From the NCBI GenBank assembly GCA_049317525.1, contig JBMOIC010000012.1, positions 6,685 to 70,684 of the forward strand: 64,000 bases of DNA, read 5' to 3'. Positions 45,109-54,043 of the stretch are shown piece by piece. The stretch is from UBA961 sp049317525 (GTDB taxonomy: Bacteria; Bacteroidota; Ignavibacteria; Kapaibacteriales; UBA961). The translations under genes and the position numbers were made by a program. The notes under the pieces are model-generated. The model was not told the DNA's origin and searched no databases. It saw only the letters and a program-made list of their open reading frames with translations. Position 1 is the first letter of the stretch. Each line of letters opens with the position of its first letter.

Positions 45109-47955
45109 ATGCCCTCAGTACTTCATACTCGATATTTACTTATTTGTATACTGATTTTTACCGGTTCATTTTCAGCGAATTCTCAAAGTATAATCACTGG
45201 GTTGATTACTCAGAAAGGTAGCGGAAAACCAATGAGCTCTGTTACTGTAAGAATGACAGGAACATATTATGGAGCCATTTCTGATGCAAATGGAAAATAT
45301 AGTATAAAAAAAATACCTGTGGGCGCAAATTACACTTTGGAATTAACACGTATTGGATTTAGAACAATAAAAAAAACAGGGATAGCTATAGGAAAAAATG
45401 ACACATTAACACTTAATTTCAATATGGAAGAATCAAAAGTTTCTTTGGATAAAGATATTATTGTTATTGGTGAAAGACCTTTAGTAGATGTAGAAGAAAC
45501 TCAAAGCCTGAGATCGATTGGTAGAGAAAATATACAGCAAATGGTAGCAGAAAATGTTACAGATGTGCTTACTCAACAAACAGGATTAACTTCCCAGAAT
45601 AAAGAAATCTTTATTCGCGGAGGCCGTGGCTATGAAGCAGCGTATTTATTAGATGGTGTTTCAGTTCAAGACCCACTAGCCGGAACAGGATTTGGGCTAC
45701 AACTATCTGCAAACTCTCTTCAAGAAGTAGAAGTAATCACTGGTGGATTTAACCCCGAATATGGCCAAGCAACTAGTGGCATAGTAAATATAAAAACAAG
45801 GGATGGAACATCTAAATATGAAGGATCTGCATCGTATAGAAGAGCTCAAAGATTATTTAATCGAAATCCATTTGACAAAGACACCAATTCTTCATTTGCT
45901 ACCGATATCGCAGAATTTACTTTTGGAGGCCCAGAGCCAATAACAACTAGTCTATTACCTGCATTAGGACTTCAATTACCTGGGAAATTTAGCTTTTTCC
46001 TTAATTTCTATGGGAATTTTTCAGATGATTTAGCTCCTGAATTTGCTAGGGTTCCAATTCGATCTACTTTGGTAAATCCTTGGATGTCATTAAGACAAGA
46101 TAATAGCGTGAATATTATGGGCAAACTGTCTTGGATTATCTCTCCTTCTATGCGCTTAGCTTATACGCATACCAATAGTATGGGAATGAATCAAAATACT
46201 AGAACTGTTCAAACAAATCTTGAATATGTAGTACCAGACCCAGGATATCAATTTAATTATCAAAGCAATTTTGCTGGTGCTTTAACCTATGCAACCATAC
46301 AAAAGTTAAATTCTATTACCTTTTACCATTCATTAGGCCCATCAACATTATATGAATTAAGAGTAAGTAATTTTTTTACACATCTTAAAGTAGATGCCAA
46401 TGGTAAAAATTATTCTGAGTATAGAGAACCTCAAGATATCCCACAAATTCCTGCCGAATACTATGAAACTGGCGACTCCAACAGGCTAGGAATTATACCT
46501 GGTGATGGTTTTTTTGACACAGGAAATGGTAATATTTGGCGCGAACATTATATGGATGAATGGACTCTAAGAGGAGACTTAACAAGCTATATTTCTGAAA
46601 AGAATAAAATAAAAGCAGGTGCGGAATTTCGCTTTCAAGAACTTCAACAGACAGAAATATTTTCTCCTTGGCTTGGCCCACTTGGTTTAAATAATGATAT
46701 CTTTAAAACCAATACAACAATTGGGGCATTATATGTCCAAAACAATATTTCATTTAAGGGGTTGATTCTTAATTATGGAATAAGAATGGATATTTGGGCA
46801 CCTGGCTTACTTGTAGATAGTGCAATCGCTAATGTGAATATCCCTACAATTACCGATCTTCAAAGAGAGTCATATAATAATGGAACTTTTGAATTATTTG
46901 GCAGACATTGGAAAGCTCGATTAAGCCCTCGATTAGGAGTATCTCATCCAATTACAGAAAATCAAATGTTATTCTTTAGTTATGGACATTTCAATAAACT
47001 GCCAAGGCCTCAATTTGTATATGCAAAACTGATGCCTCAAGCAGCTAATTCTACTTTTCAACGATATGGCAATCCAGATCTAAATTTTGAAACTACAATA
47101 AGTTATGAACTTGGAATAAGAAATCAATTAACCGAAAATGATGTGTTAACCATAACAGCATATTATAAAGATATATTTGACTATGTAACTTCAAGGCGTA
47201 TCCAAAATCAAAACCCAAGACTTTTAGGTGGATCTTTTACTACATATATCAATGGAGATTATGCTCGTTCAAGGGGATTAGAAATTGAATACAAAAAAAG
47301 AATCGGCGATTGGTTTACTGGCGTTATTTCGAGCACTTATTCTGTTGTTACTGGTAAATCTAGTTCTGCTGAACAAGCTGCTTTGGTAGATAGAGGGCTT
47401 TCTGCAGAAAGAATTACCGAAGATTTTATGCCTTGGGATAGACCTTTACAGCTAAATGCAACAGCAAATTTTATTGTTCTAAAGAATAAACCACTTTTTG
47501 ATATAGAAGGCCTAGATAATATCAATGCATATATTAGATTCTTTTATCAATCTGGAATGAGATATACAGCCCAAATACCAGTAATAGACCCTAGTACTGG
47601 TAAACAACAAGTATTAGATAATGGAAGGCCCGCATACAGAACAGATGAACAAAACCCTTTGGGTGCTATTGGACAAAATTGGTGGTGGGTAGAACTAAAT
47701 CTTCAGAAAACTTTCATGTGGTCTGGTAGTAGAGTTACTTTTTCTTTTGAAGTAATAAATCTATTCGACAATAAAAATTCTACTATTATCAATCCCATTA
47801 CAGGAAGATCTTATGAATTTGGAGACCCAACTTCACTTGGTTTAAATGATCCCAAATATCCAGACTTACAATCTCCATTAAGTCCTTATCCTTTTAATCC
47901 TGCTCGGTATCTTACAAGAAGAACACTAAGATTTGGTGTTTCAGCTGGATTCTAA
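45109..47955 (+). CDS. TonB-dependent outer membrane receptor with carboxypeptidase-regulatory domain
   Basis: Outer-membrane, TonB-powered uptake channel. A signal peptide ends near SANSQS. Then comes a carboxypeptidase-regulatory-like domain (ITGLITQKGSGKPMSSVTVR, SDANGKYSIKKIPVG), a plug domain (VLTQQTGLTSQNKEIFIRGGRG, YLLDGVSVQDP, EYGQATSGIVNIKTRDGT) and a ~700-residue beta-barrel ending in RTLRFGVSAGF with a C-terminal Phe. I chose the ATG at 45109 because it gives a compact signal peptide and a usable leader; the ATG at 45082 would add nine residues. The ligand is unknown; no SusD partner is adjacent. The phytoene synthase gene begins three bases after its stop. Confidence 0.9.
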   Translation: MPSVLHTRYLLICILIFTGSFSANSQSIITGLITQKGSGKPMSSVTVRMTGTYYGAISDANGKYSIKKIPVGANYTLELTRIGFRTIKKTGIAIGKNDTLTLNFNMEESKVSLDKDIIVIGERPLVDVEETQSLRSIGRENIQQMVAENVTDVLTQQTGLTSQNKEIFIRGGRGYEAAYLLDGVSVQDPLAGTGFGLQLSANSLQEVEVITGGFNPEYGQATSGIVNIKTRDGTSKYEGSASYRRAQRLFNRNPFDKDTNSSFATDIAEFTFGGPEPITTSLLPALGLQLPGKFSFFLNFYGNFSDDLAPEFARVPIRSTLVNPWMSLRQDNSVNIMGKLSWIISPSMRLAYTHTNSMGMNQNTRTVQTNLEYVVPDPGYQFNYQSNFAGALTYATIQKLNSITFYHSLGPSTLYELRVSNFFTHLKVDANGKNYSEYREPQDIPQIPAEYYETGDSNRLGIIPGDGFFDTGNGNIWREHYMDEWTLRGDLTSYISEKNKIKAGAEFRFQELQQTEIFSPWLGPLGLNNDIFKTNTTIGALYVQNNISFKGLILNYGIRMDIWAPGLLVDSAIANVNIPTITDLQRESYNNGTFELFGRHWKARLSPRLGVSHPITENQMLFFSYGHFNKLPRPQFVYAKLMPQAANSTFQRYGNPDLNFETTISYELGIRNQLTENDVLTITAYYKDIFDYVTSRRIQNQNPRLLGGSFTTYINGDYARSRGLEIEYKKRIGDWFTGVISSTYSVVTGKSSSAEQAALVDRGLSAERITEDFMPWDRPLQLNATANFIVLKNKPLFDIEGLDNINAYIRFFYQSGMRYTAQIPVIDPSTGKQQVLDNGRPAYRTDEQNPLGAIGQNWWWVELNLQKTFMWSGSRVTFSFEVINLFDNKNSTIINPITGRSYEFGDPTSLGLNDPKYPDLQSPLSPYPFNPARYLTRRTLRFGVSAGF

Positions 47956-47957
47956 TT

Positions 47958-48878
47958 ATGAAAAAGCCAAACACTACAAATCCAGCTCTAGTAGAAGATG
48001 CCTATACGTATTGTAAGAACATAACGTATACTTTTGCTAAGACATTTTATTTTGCAAGCTACTTTCTTTCTAGTAAAAAAAAGAAAGCCTGCTATGCTGT
48101 CTATGCCTTTTGTAGATATGTAGATGATTTAGTAGACAATGCACCACATGGAACTTTGCAGGAGAATATTCGGACATTAGTTTCTAATTGGCAATCTGCT
48201 ATTCAGAATGTTTATAATGGCCAAATCGACTTTGATAATCACGATCATGACACTGTTTTAGTTATGATTGCCTGGGCTGATACTCTTAAAAACTACTCTA
48301 TTCCTAAACATCTTCCAGAAGAACTTATTGAAGGTGTTTTGATGGATACCTATTTAGATAGATTTAATACTTTCGAAGATCTTTATACATATTGTTATAA
48401 GGTTGCTTCTGTTGTTGGCCTTATGACATCAGAAATTTTTAGATATAGTTCTCCAAAAGCATTAGCACATGCTATAGATTTAGGGATAGCTATGCAGTTA
48501 ACTAATATTTGCAGGGATATTTCTGAAGATGCGGACAGAGGGAGAATCTATCTTCCTTTGGATGAATTGAAAATATATGGAATTTCAGAAGAAGATATTC
48601 TTAAGAAAAGATATTCACCAGCTTTAATAGAACTTATGAAATTCCAAATAGAAAGAGCTAATACTTATTATGATAGCGCCGATATTGGAATTGGATATTT
48701 AGAAAAGGATAGTAGATTAACTGTTCAATTGATGAGCACAAATTATAGGCGAATTTTGAACAAAATAGCTAAAATGAATTTCAACCCTTTCTTAAAAAGA
48801 GCTCATTTAAACTTTTCAGAAAAACTATTAGCAATTCCACGTGCATTTATCGCTATGAATACAATCAAGAACATGTAA
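47958..48878 (+). CDS. crtB: Phytoene/squalene synthase family protein
   Basis: Condenses two prenyl diphosphates head-to-head to phytoene or squalene. Both Asp-rich motifs are present: DDLVD (56-60) after YAFCRYV, and NICRDISEDADRGRIYLP (183-200). Length 306 is standard. Choice between phytoene and squalene cannot be made from motifs alone; crtI and other carotenoid genes are not in the window. It is in a tight plus-strand run, three bases after the TonB receptor gene and two before ldcA, so it is probably co-transcribed. Confidence 0.9.
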   Translation: MKKPNTTNPALVEDAYTYCKNITYTFAKTFYFASYFLSSKKKKACYAVYAFCRYVDDLVDNAPHGTLQENIRTLVSNWQSAIQNVYNGQIDFDNHDHDTVLVMIAWADTLKNYSIPKHLPEELIEGVLMDTYLDRFNTFEDLYTYCYKVASVVGLMTSEIFRYSSPKALAHAIDLGIAMQLTNICRDISEDADRGRIYLPLDELKIYGISEEDILKKRYSPALIELMKFQIERANTYYDSADIGIGYLEKDSRLTVQLMSTNYRRILNKIAKMNFNPFLKRAHLNFSEKLLAIPRAFIAMNTIKNM

Positions 48879-48879
48879 C

Positions 48880-49821
48880 ATGAATATGATTTTAAAACCC
48901 AAAGCATTAAAAGTAGGCGATACCATTGGCATTATTTCTCCAGCATCTCCTCAAAGAGATCCAGAACGATTAAAAAGAAGTATCTCTTATTTAGAACAGA
49001 AAGGATTTACTGTAAAACTTGGGGCTTCTGCCCTTGCATCTTATGCTGGTTACTTAGCTGGAACCGATCAAGAAAGAATACATGATCTTGAAGAGATGTT
49101 TTCTGATACTTCGGTTGATGCAATTTTTTGTGCCCGCGGAGGCTATGGAACCGCAAGAATGCTTCCATATATCAATTACGATTTGATTGCAGCACATCCA
49201 AAGATTTTTGTGGGATTTTCTGATACAACTGCTTTGCAATGTGCCATTTTTAAAAAGACAGGGCTGATAACTTTCTCCGGAGCAATGCCTTCAGTAGATA
49301 TGGCAGATTCTATCGATCCATTTACTGAATCATCATTATGGGATATTTTGATGAATACAAGCGAAAAAAGAACTATTCCTTCTCAAGATAGTTTTTCTAT
49401 TCAATCTGGATATGCCCAAGGTAGATTAATATGTGGGAATCTTTGTTTGCTAGCTTCTTTGTGTGGATCAGAATATCTTCCTGAGTTTAACAATACAATA
49501 TTATTATTAGAAGATATTGGGGAAGAGCAATATAAAATTGACAGATTATTATGTCAATTAAAGCTTAATGGAATATTAACTAAAACTAATGGATTATTAT
49601 TTGGTCAATTTACACCACCTAATAATCCAATTACAAGCGTTCCACAAAGAGATTATATAGATATTCTTACAGAATATTCTATACAGATGAACAAACCAAG
49701 CTTAGCTAATGTAGATTATGGACATATTGCTAAAAAATTGACATTACCTTTTGGAATTAATATCTCTATAGATGCTGATACTAAAGAGATCATATTATTG
49801 GAGTCTCCTTTATGCTCTTGA
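48880..49821 (+). CDS. ldcA: LD-carboxypeptidase (peptidase family S66)
   Basis: Removes the terminal D-Ala from murein tetrapeptides during peptidoglycan recycling. The catalytic triad can be placed: Ser114 in VGFSDTTAL, Glu211 in LLLEDIGEEQYKIDR and His282 in VDYGHIAKKLTLPFG. FCARGGYGTARML precedes the Ser. At 313 residues it is normal. No signal peptide is seen, in keeping with a cytoplasmic recycling enzyme. It follows crtB by two bases and is convergent with the CoaD-like gene three bases beyond its stop, with no obvious terminator. Confidence 0.93.
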   Translation: MNMILKPKALKVGDTIGIISPASPQRDPERLKRSISYLEQKGFTVKLGASALASYAGYLAGTDQERIHDLEEMFSDTSVDAIFCARGGYGTARMLPYINYDLIAAHPKIFVGFSDTTALQCAIFKKTGLITFSGAMPSVDMADSIDPFTESSLWDILMNTSEKRTIPSQDSFSIQSGYAQGRLICGNLCLLASLCGSEYLPEFNNTILLLEDIGEEQYKIDRLLCQLKLNGILTKTNGLLFGQFTPPNNPITSVPQRDYIDILTEYSIQMNKPSLANVDYGHIAKKLTLPFGINISIDADTKEIILLESPLCS

Positions 49822-49823
49822 AA

Positions 49824-50480
49824 TCAGGGTATATATTTTTTGCTCAGACCTATTTGAATTCTCTCTAAATTCCTTAAAGCAGACGAAGAGATATGTTCAT
49901 ATTCTTTATCACATTGAATAAAAACTACCTTTAATTCAGGATACATTTCTTCCATAAATCTTAATTGATTTACTTCATAATCTAAGTCATCTCCATTTCT
50001 TAATCCTTTCACCAAAGTAATATTAGCACTGATACTTTGTTCTTTAATAATATCTGTTAATAAACCTTTGAAATCTAGAATTTGATATCCTGCAATAAGT
50101 TCGCTGGCCCACTTATCAATTGAATATTCTTTTTCAGGATTTATACCTCTTGCGATAATAACTTTATCAAAGATAGTTGAGGCTTTCTGAACAATATTTA
50201 AATGTCCTAGATGAAATGGATTGAAAGATCCAGCATAAATCGCTATAGAAGGCCTAAAAGCAGAAACATACTCTATTATCGAGGTTTTTAATGCAGAATT
50301 TTCTGTAGATATTTCTTCTAATAAATATGCGATTCTAAGGGATTTATACTGGGCATAATCCATAGACTGAAATTTAGTAAAAGCAAGGATTTCATGATTA
50401 ATTCTATCGGTAAATGAAGCAGAATTAGAATACATTGATTCTGTATCAAACTGCTTAAACATTGATATGATCTGATTCAT
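49824..50480 (-). CDS. coaD: CoaD-like phosphopantetheine adenylyltransferase with N-terminal extension
   Basis: Residues ~78-218 match phosphopantetheine adenylyltransferase, the fourth step of CoA synthesis: AIYAGSFNPFHLGHLNIV with His90 and His93 of the HxGH nucleotidyl-transfer motif, VKGLRNGDDLDYEVNQLRF, and the closing ISSSALRNL. The first ~77 residues are a charged, helical extension not found in the usual ~160-residue enzyme. The nearest in-frame Mets (7, 16, 40) still leave an extension, so it is not a start error. The thiolase upstream on the same strand is separated by a terminator. An equivalent of NadD/NMN activity is possible but GLRNG-x-DLDYE is CoaD-type. Confidence 0.85.
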   Translation of the reverse strand: MNQIISMFKQFDTESMYSNSASFTDRINHEILAFTKFQSMDYAQYKSLRIAYLLEEISTENSALKTSIIEYVSAFRPSIAIYAGSFNPFHLGHLNIVQKASTIFDKVIIARGINPEKEYSIDKWASELIAGYQILDFKGLLTDIIKEQSISANITLVKGLRNGDDLDYEVNQLRFMEEMYPELKVVFIQCDKEYEHISSSALRNLERIQIGLSKKYIP

Positions 50481-50499
50481 AATTCATTATAACGATAAT

Positions 50500-50540
50500 A
50501 AAAAAAAAGGCAGTCCTTATATAAAAGACTGCCATTATTT
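50500..50540 (-). terminator. Terminator of the thiolase gene
   Basis: GGCAGTC at 50509-50515 pairs with GACTGCC at 50527-50533. On the minus strand the stem is followed by eight T, 14 bases after the thiolase stop. Confidence 0.75.
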
Positions 50541-50553
50541 TTTTGTTTTTTAT

Positions 50554-51729
50554 CTATAGTGCTTCTACTATAACAGCACTAGCTTCGCCACCACCAATAC
50601 AAAGGGTGGCTAAACCATATTTTTTATTATTATTTTTTAAAGCGTGCAGCAAAGTTGTAAAAACTCTTGCTCCAGATGCTCCAATTGGATGTCCTAAAGC
50701 AATAGCACCACCATTTATATTCATTTTTTCTAATGGAATATCTAATTGATTTTTAGCTGATAATGCTGTAACAGCAAAAGCTTCATTTACTTCGAATAAA
50801 TCGATTTGTTCTATTGTAAGATGTGCTTTTTCTAATACTTTTTTAATTGCTTCAATTGGTGCAGTATTAAAATCTTGTGGTTTATGGGCAAAAGATACTT
50901 GTGCAACAATTCGTGCAATAGGATGTAATCCATGCTTTTGAACTGCAGATTGGGAAGCTAATACGATTGCAGCAGCACCATCATCTATAGAACTTGCATT
51001 TGCGGCCGTAATTGTACCATCTTTTTTAAAAACTGGTTTTAAATCAGGAATTTTATCAAAACGTACTTTTCCTGGTTCTTCATCAGAATCAATAGAAATT
51101 GTTCCTTTTTTATCTTGTATCAAAACAGGGACAATTTCATTAGTAAAAGCACCAGACTTTTGGGCTTCAATTGCTCTTTGATAACTCATAATCGCATATT
51201 CATCTTGCATAGACCGGGTTATATTACAATCAGATGCACAAATTTCAGCAAAATCACCCATTGGCTGGAATTGATATGCATCGGTTAATCCATCATATTG
51301 CATCGAATCTATTACTTGGCCATTTCCATATCTATATCCAGTTCTTCCCTTCGGCAATAAATATGGAGCATTTGTCATTGACTCTTGTCCACCAGCAATA
51401 ACAATCTCTGCATCTCCGCATCGAATGGCTTGATCTGCTAGCATAACTGCTTTTAAACCACTTCCACACACTTTATTGATTGTCATACAAGGAACACTAT
51501 CAGGTAAGCCAGCACCCAAAGCTGCTTGCCTTGCAGGTGCTTGCCCAATGCCAGCAGTTAATACATTGCCCATAATAACTTCGCTAACTGCATCTAATGG
51601 CAAACCAGCTGCATCGATTGCTGCTTTAATGGCAATAGAGCCTAGTTGTGGTGCTGTAAATGTTGAAAGAGAACCTAAAAATGCACCAATGGGGGTTCTT
51701 TTAGCCGATATAATAAATGTAGAAGACAT
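50554..51729 (-). CDS. Acetyl-CoA C-acyltransferase (thiolase)
   Basis: Claisen condensation or thiolytic cleavage of 3-ketoacyl-CoA. The nucleophile Cys88 lies in INKVCGSGLKAVM, the catalytic His in NGGAIALGHPIGASGARV, and the second Cys in LCIGGGEASAVIV. Length 391 is typical. Acetyl-CoA acetyltransferase (AtoB/ThlA) is most likely; beta-oxidation or PaaJ-type use is possible since a PaaG-like hydratase is at 27554. It lies 33 bases downstream of the rny stop codon side on the same strand, so co-transcription with rny is possible. Confidence 0.92.
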   Translation of the reverse strand: MSSTFIISAKRTPIGAFLGSLSTFTAPQLGSIAIKAAIDAAGLPLDAVSEVIMGNVLTAGIGQAPARQAALGAGLPDSVPCMTINKVCGSGLKAVMLADQAIRCGDAEIVIAGGQESMTNAPYLLPKGRTGYRYGNGQVIDSMQYDGLTDAYQFQPMGDFAEICASDCNITRSMQDEYAIMSYQRAIEAQKSGAFTNEIVPVLIQDKKGTISIDSDEEPGKVRFDKIPDLKPVFKKDGTITAANASSIDDGAAAIVLASQSAVQKHGLHPIARIVAQVSFAHKPQDFNTAPIEAIKKVLEKAHLTIEQIDLFEVNEAFAVTALSAKNQLDIPLEKMNINGGAIALGHPIGASGARVFTTLLHALKNNNKKYGLATLCIGGGEASAVIVEAL

Positions 51730-51762
51730 AATTTCTATCCTATATTCTAATGAATGTTGAAT

Positions 51763-53346
51763 TTACTTTGCTAAAGACATGCTTCGTCTTTCTCTGATAA
51801 CAACTACTTTGATTTGTCCAGGATATTCCATAGAATTTTCTATCTGAGAGGCTAAATCATGTGCAATTTGATCTGCTCTTAAATCATCTACTCTATCTGG
51901 TTCTACTATCACTCTTACTTCGCGCCCAGCTTGAATAGCAAAAGTTTTGGTTACTCCCTCGAATGCATTAGCTAATTCTTCTAATTTTTCTAAACGTTTC
52001 ACATAATTCTCAACCGATTCACGTCTTGCTCCGGGGCGGGCACCACTTATACTATCGGAAGCTTGTACGATAACAGCAATTGCTGTTTCCATTTCCATAT
52101 CTTCGTGATGAGCACCGATTGCATTACAAATCACTGGATGTTCACGATATTTTTTAGCTAGATCATATCCTAATAATGCATGTGGACCTTCGATATTTCT
52201 ATCAACGCATTTACCGATATCATGAAGCAAACCTGCCCTTTTTGCCATATTTACATCTAATCCTAACTCAACTGCCATTACACCACATAAAAATCCAACT
52301 TCTATAGAATGGTGCAATAAGTTTTGTCCATAACTAGAACGATATTTCATTTTACCAATATGACGAATCAATTCAGGATGCATATTGTGAATATTTAATT
52401 CCAATAATGCAGATTCACCAACGCGAATAATTTCTTCTTCAAGCTCTTTTTTGGCTTTTTCTACTACTTCTTCAATTCGTGCAGGATGAATTCTTCCATC
52501 GGACATCAAGCGTTCTAAAGCCACACGAGCAACTTCTCTTCTAAATGGATCAAAACCTGAAATCACAACTGCTTCTGGTGTATCATCTATGATAAGGTCT
52601 ATACCTGTTGCAGCTTCAAATGCACGAATATTTCTTCCTTCTCTACCGATAATTCTACCTTTCATTTCTTCACTAGCTAAATTCACAACTGAAACCGTAG
52701 TTTCTACACAATGATCAGAAGCAGTTCTTTGTATTGCTTGTACAATTAGCTTTTGAGCTTCTTTATGAGAATTTATTTTTGCTTCATCACGAATATCTTT
52801 AACCATTTGCGCAGCTTCAGATTTAGCTTCATTAACCATATTCTCCATTAGATACTTTTTTGCATCATCACGTGTCATACCAGTAATTCTTTCTAAACGA
52901 ACTGTTTGTTCTTCTAAGGAATGATCAATCTGTTTTGTACGTTGAACTAATACTTGTTCTTTTGTTTTAAATTCTTCTTCTCTTTGTTGAAAAGTACCTT
53001 CAGCTTGTTGAATAAATTTTTCTTTTCTTGTTATAAGTTCAAGTTTATTCTCGATAGATTCTTCTCTTTGAGAAAGCTGATGTTCAGCAGATTTAATTTT
53101 GTTTCTTCTGTCTTGTGTTTCTGCTTCAAATTCTTGTCTGTTCTTATGCCATTCTTCTTTGACCTCTAAAAGCTTTTCTTTTTTTAATGCTGCTGCTTCT
53201 TTAGCTGCATTTTCAATAAGAAGTTTTTTTCTTTCTTCGGCTTCTTCAATCTTTGATTTTGCCATTTTATTTCCGGCAAAATATGCCAGAGCAAATCCTA
53301 CAGCAAAACCAACGATACTTAATGCGATAATTTGTATTTCACTCAT
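51763..53346 (-). CDS. rny: Ribonuclease Y
   Basis: Membrane-bound endoribonuclease that starts mRNA decay. An N-terminal membrane anchor (about 5-25, IIALSIVGFAVGFALAYFAG) is followed by ~165 residues of charged coiled coil (IEEAEERKKLLIENAAKEAA onward). A KH domain is at about 215-275 (RIIGREGRNIRAFEAATGID). The HD domain contains RAGLLHDIGKCVD and the later GAHHEDME. The C-terminal segment ends VVVIRERRSMSLAK. Length 527 is standard. It lies downstream of the 6S-like RNA and zapA on the same strand; YmdB is encoded at 43059. Confidence 0.97.
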   Translation of the reverse strand: MSEIQIIALSIVGFAVGFALAYFAGNKMAKSKIEEAEERKKLLIENAAKEAAALKKEKLLEVKEEWHKNRQEFEAETQDRRNKIKSAEHQLSQREESIENKLELITRKEKFIQQAEGTFQQREEEFKTKEQVLVQRTKQIDHSLEEQTVRLERITGMTRDDAKKYLMENMVNEAKSEAAQMVKDIRDEAKINSHKEAQKLIVQAIQRTASDHCVETTVSVVNLASEEMKGRIIGREGRNIRAFEAATGIDLIIDDTPEAVVISGFDPFRREVARVALERLMSDGRIHPARIEEVVEKAKKELEEEIIRVGESALLELNIHNMHPELIRHIGKMKYRSSYGQNLLHHSIEVGFLCGVMAVELGLDVNMAKRAGLLHDIGKCVDRNIEGPHALLGYDLAKKYREHPVICNAIGAHHEDMEMETAIAVIVQASDSISGARPGARRESVENYVKRLEKLEELANAFEGVTKTFAIQAGREVRVIVEPDRVDDLRADQIAHDLASQIENSMEYPGQIKVVVIRERRSMSLAK

Positions 53347-53453
53347 AAATCAATGTATCCTTACTCTTAAGTCATTGTAACGCCCTTGCGTTTTAAAGCA
53401 TCCTTTATATGCTGGGCACATAACAGGATAATATATAGTAAATGTTTTATGTT

Positions 53454-53705
53454 AAAAAAACCGCTTCATACTTTTCTTGGCATCTTTCGATGCATGTCGA
53501 AGACGAGACGAAAGAACTCTCTTCACACACGGTGGGTTTCATCCTTTATATATTTTACTTCCACTGAATTTTCAGTTGTATTCTATTGAATACGAAAATT
53601 CCGATAAGTATCGGCGAGGCCTGTAATTTATATAAAGAGCCTGATCCCTATGATTTCATTTATAAGTTCTTTTTAATGACGTGTAACATAAAAGTATAAA
53701 GCGGC
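53454..53705 (-). ncRNA. ssrS: Probable 6S RNA between zapA and rny
   Basis: A ~252-nt non-coding stretch folds into a long rod. Its ends pair over 15 bp: CCGCTTTATACTTTT (53704-53690) with AAAAGTATGAAGCGG (53475-53461), with one G-U wobble, and seven T follow directly. Nested inside are AAAGAACT (53672-53665) with AGTTCTTT (53518-53511), then CTTTATATA (53637-53629) with TATATAAAG (53552-53544). Between these two helices lies a large, nearly symmetrical internal bubble, as in 6S RNA. The tip carries small hairpins (CCGAT/ATCGG and GTATTC/GAATAC). 6S RNA binds sigma-70/sigma-A RNA polymerase by mimicking an open promoter, and zapA-ssrS linkage is well known in gammaproteobacteria. Identification is by shape and location, not alignment. 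A loose -7 element (TGATCTTG) precedes it. Confidence 0.6.
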
Positions 53706-53732
53706 ATATGTCAAGATCATGTATATAATGTT

Positions 53733-54014
53733 TTACGATTGTATACTATGATTAATAAATGCTGTCATTTTTTCGATTTCTGATATCAATCTAATCTGAG
53801 ATTGATTTACTTGTTCTTGTAGTTCAAACTTTTGTTCTGCTATGTTAAGCGCTGCAACTAGTGACAATGTTTGCGTTGATTGATCTGTTAGCGTACCTTG
53901 CAATGTTTTTAACTGCTGATCAACTTCTTGTGCACAGTGCTTAATTTTGAATTCATTTTCACCTCTCAGTGTGAATTCTTTTCCGCCTATTGAAACTTTA
54001 ACTTGATTAGACAT
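53733..54014 (-). CDS. zapA: Cell division protein ZapA
   Basis: Binds FtsZ and stabilises the Z ring. The family start VKVSIGGKEFTLRGEN is followed by the helical dimerisation region (AQEVDQQLKTLQG, LVAALNIAEQKFELQEQVNQ). ATG 54014 gives 93 residues beginning MSNQVKVSI; an ATG seven codons upstream is less likely. It lies 30 bases downstream of the pseudo-rhomboid gene on the minus strand and just upstream of the 6S-like RNA and rny. Confidence 0.88.
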   Translation of the reverse strand: MSNQVKVSIGGKEFTLRGENEFKIKHCAQEVDQQLKTLQGTLTDQSTQTLSLVAALNIAEQKFELQEQVNQSQIRLISEIEKMTAFINHSIQS

Positions 54015-54043
54015 TGTATTAAAGATTAAAATCATTAAATAAA

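Noticed and set aside
27554..51729. A phenylacetate catabolic cluster
   Set aside because: PaaG-like, PaaD-like and thiolase genes are far apart, on different strands and in different operons; no epoxidase or ligase genes are present.
53099..53589. Ser/Phe-rich plus-strand frames near rny and the 6S-like RNA
   Set aside because: They mirror the Lys/Glu-rich coiled coil of RNase Y or run through the structured RNA; no coding evidence.
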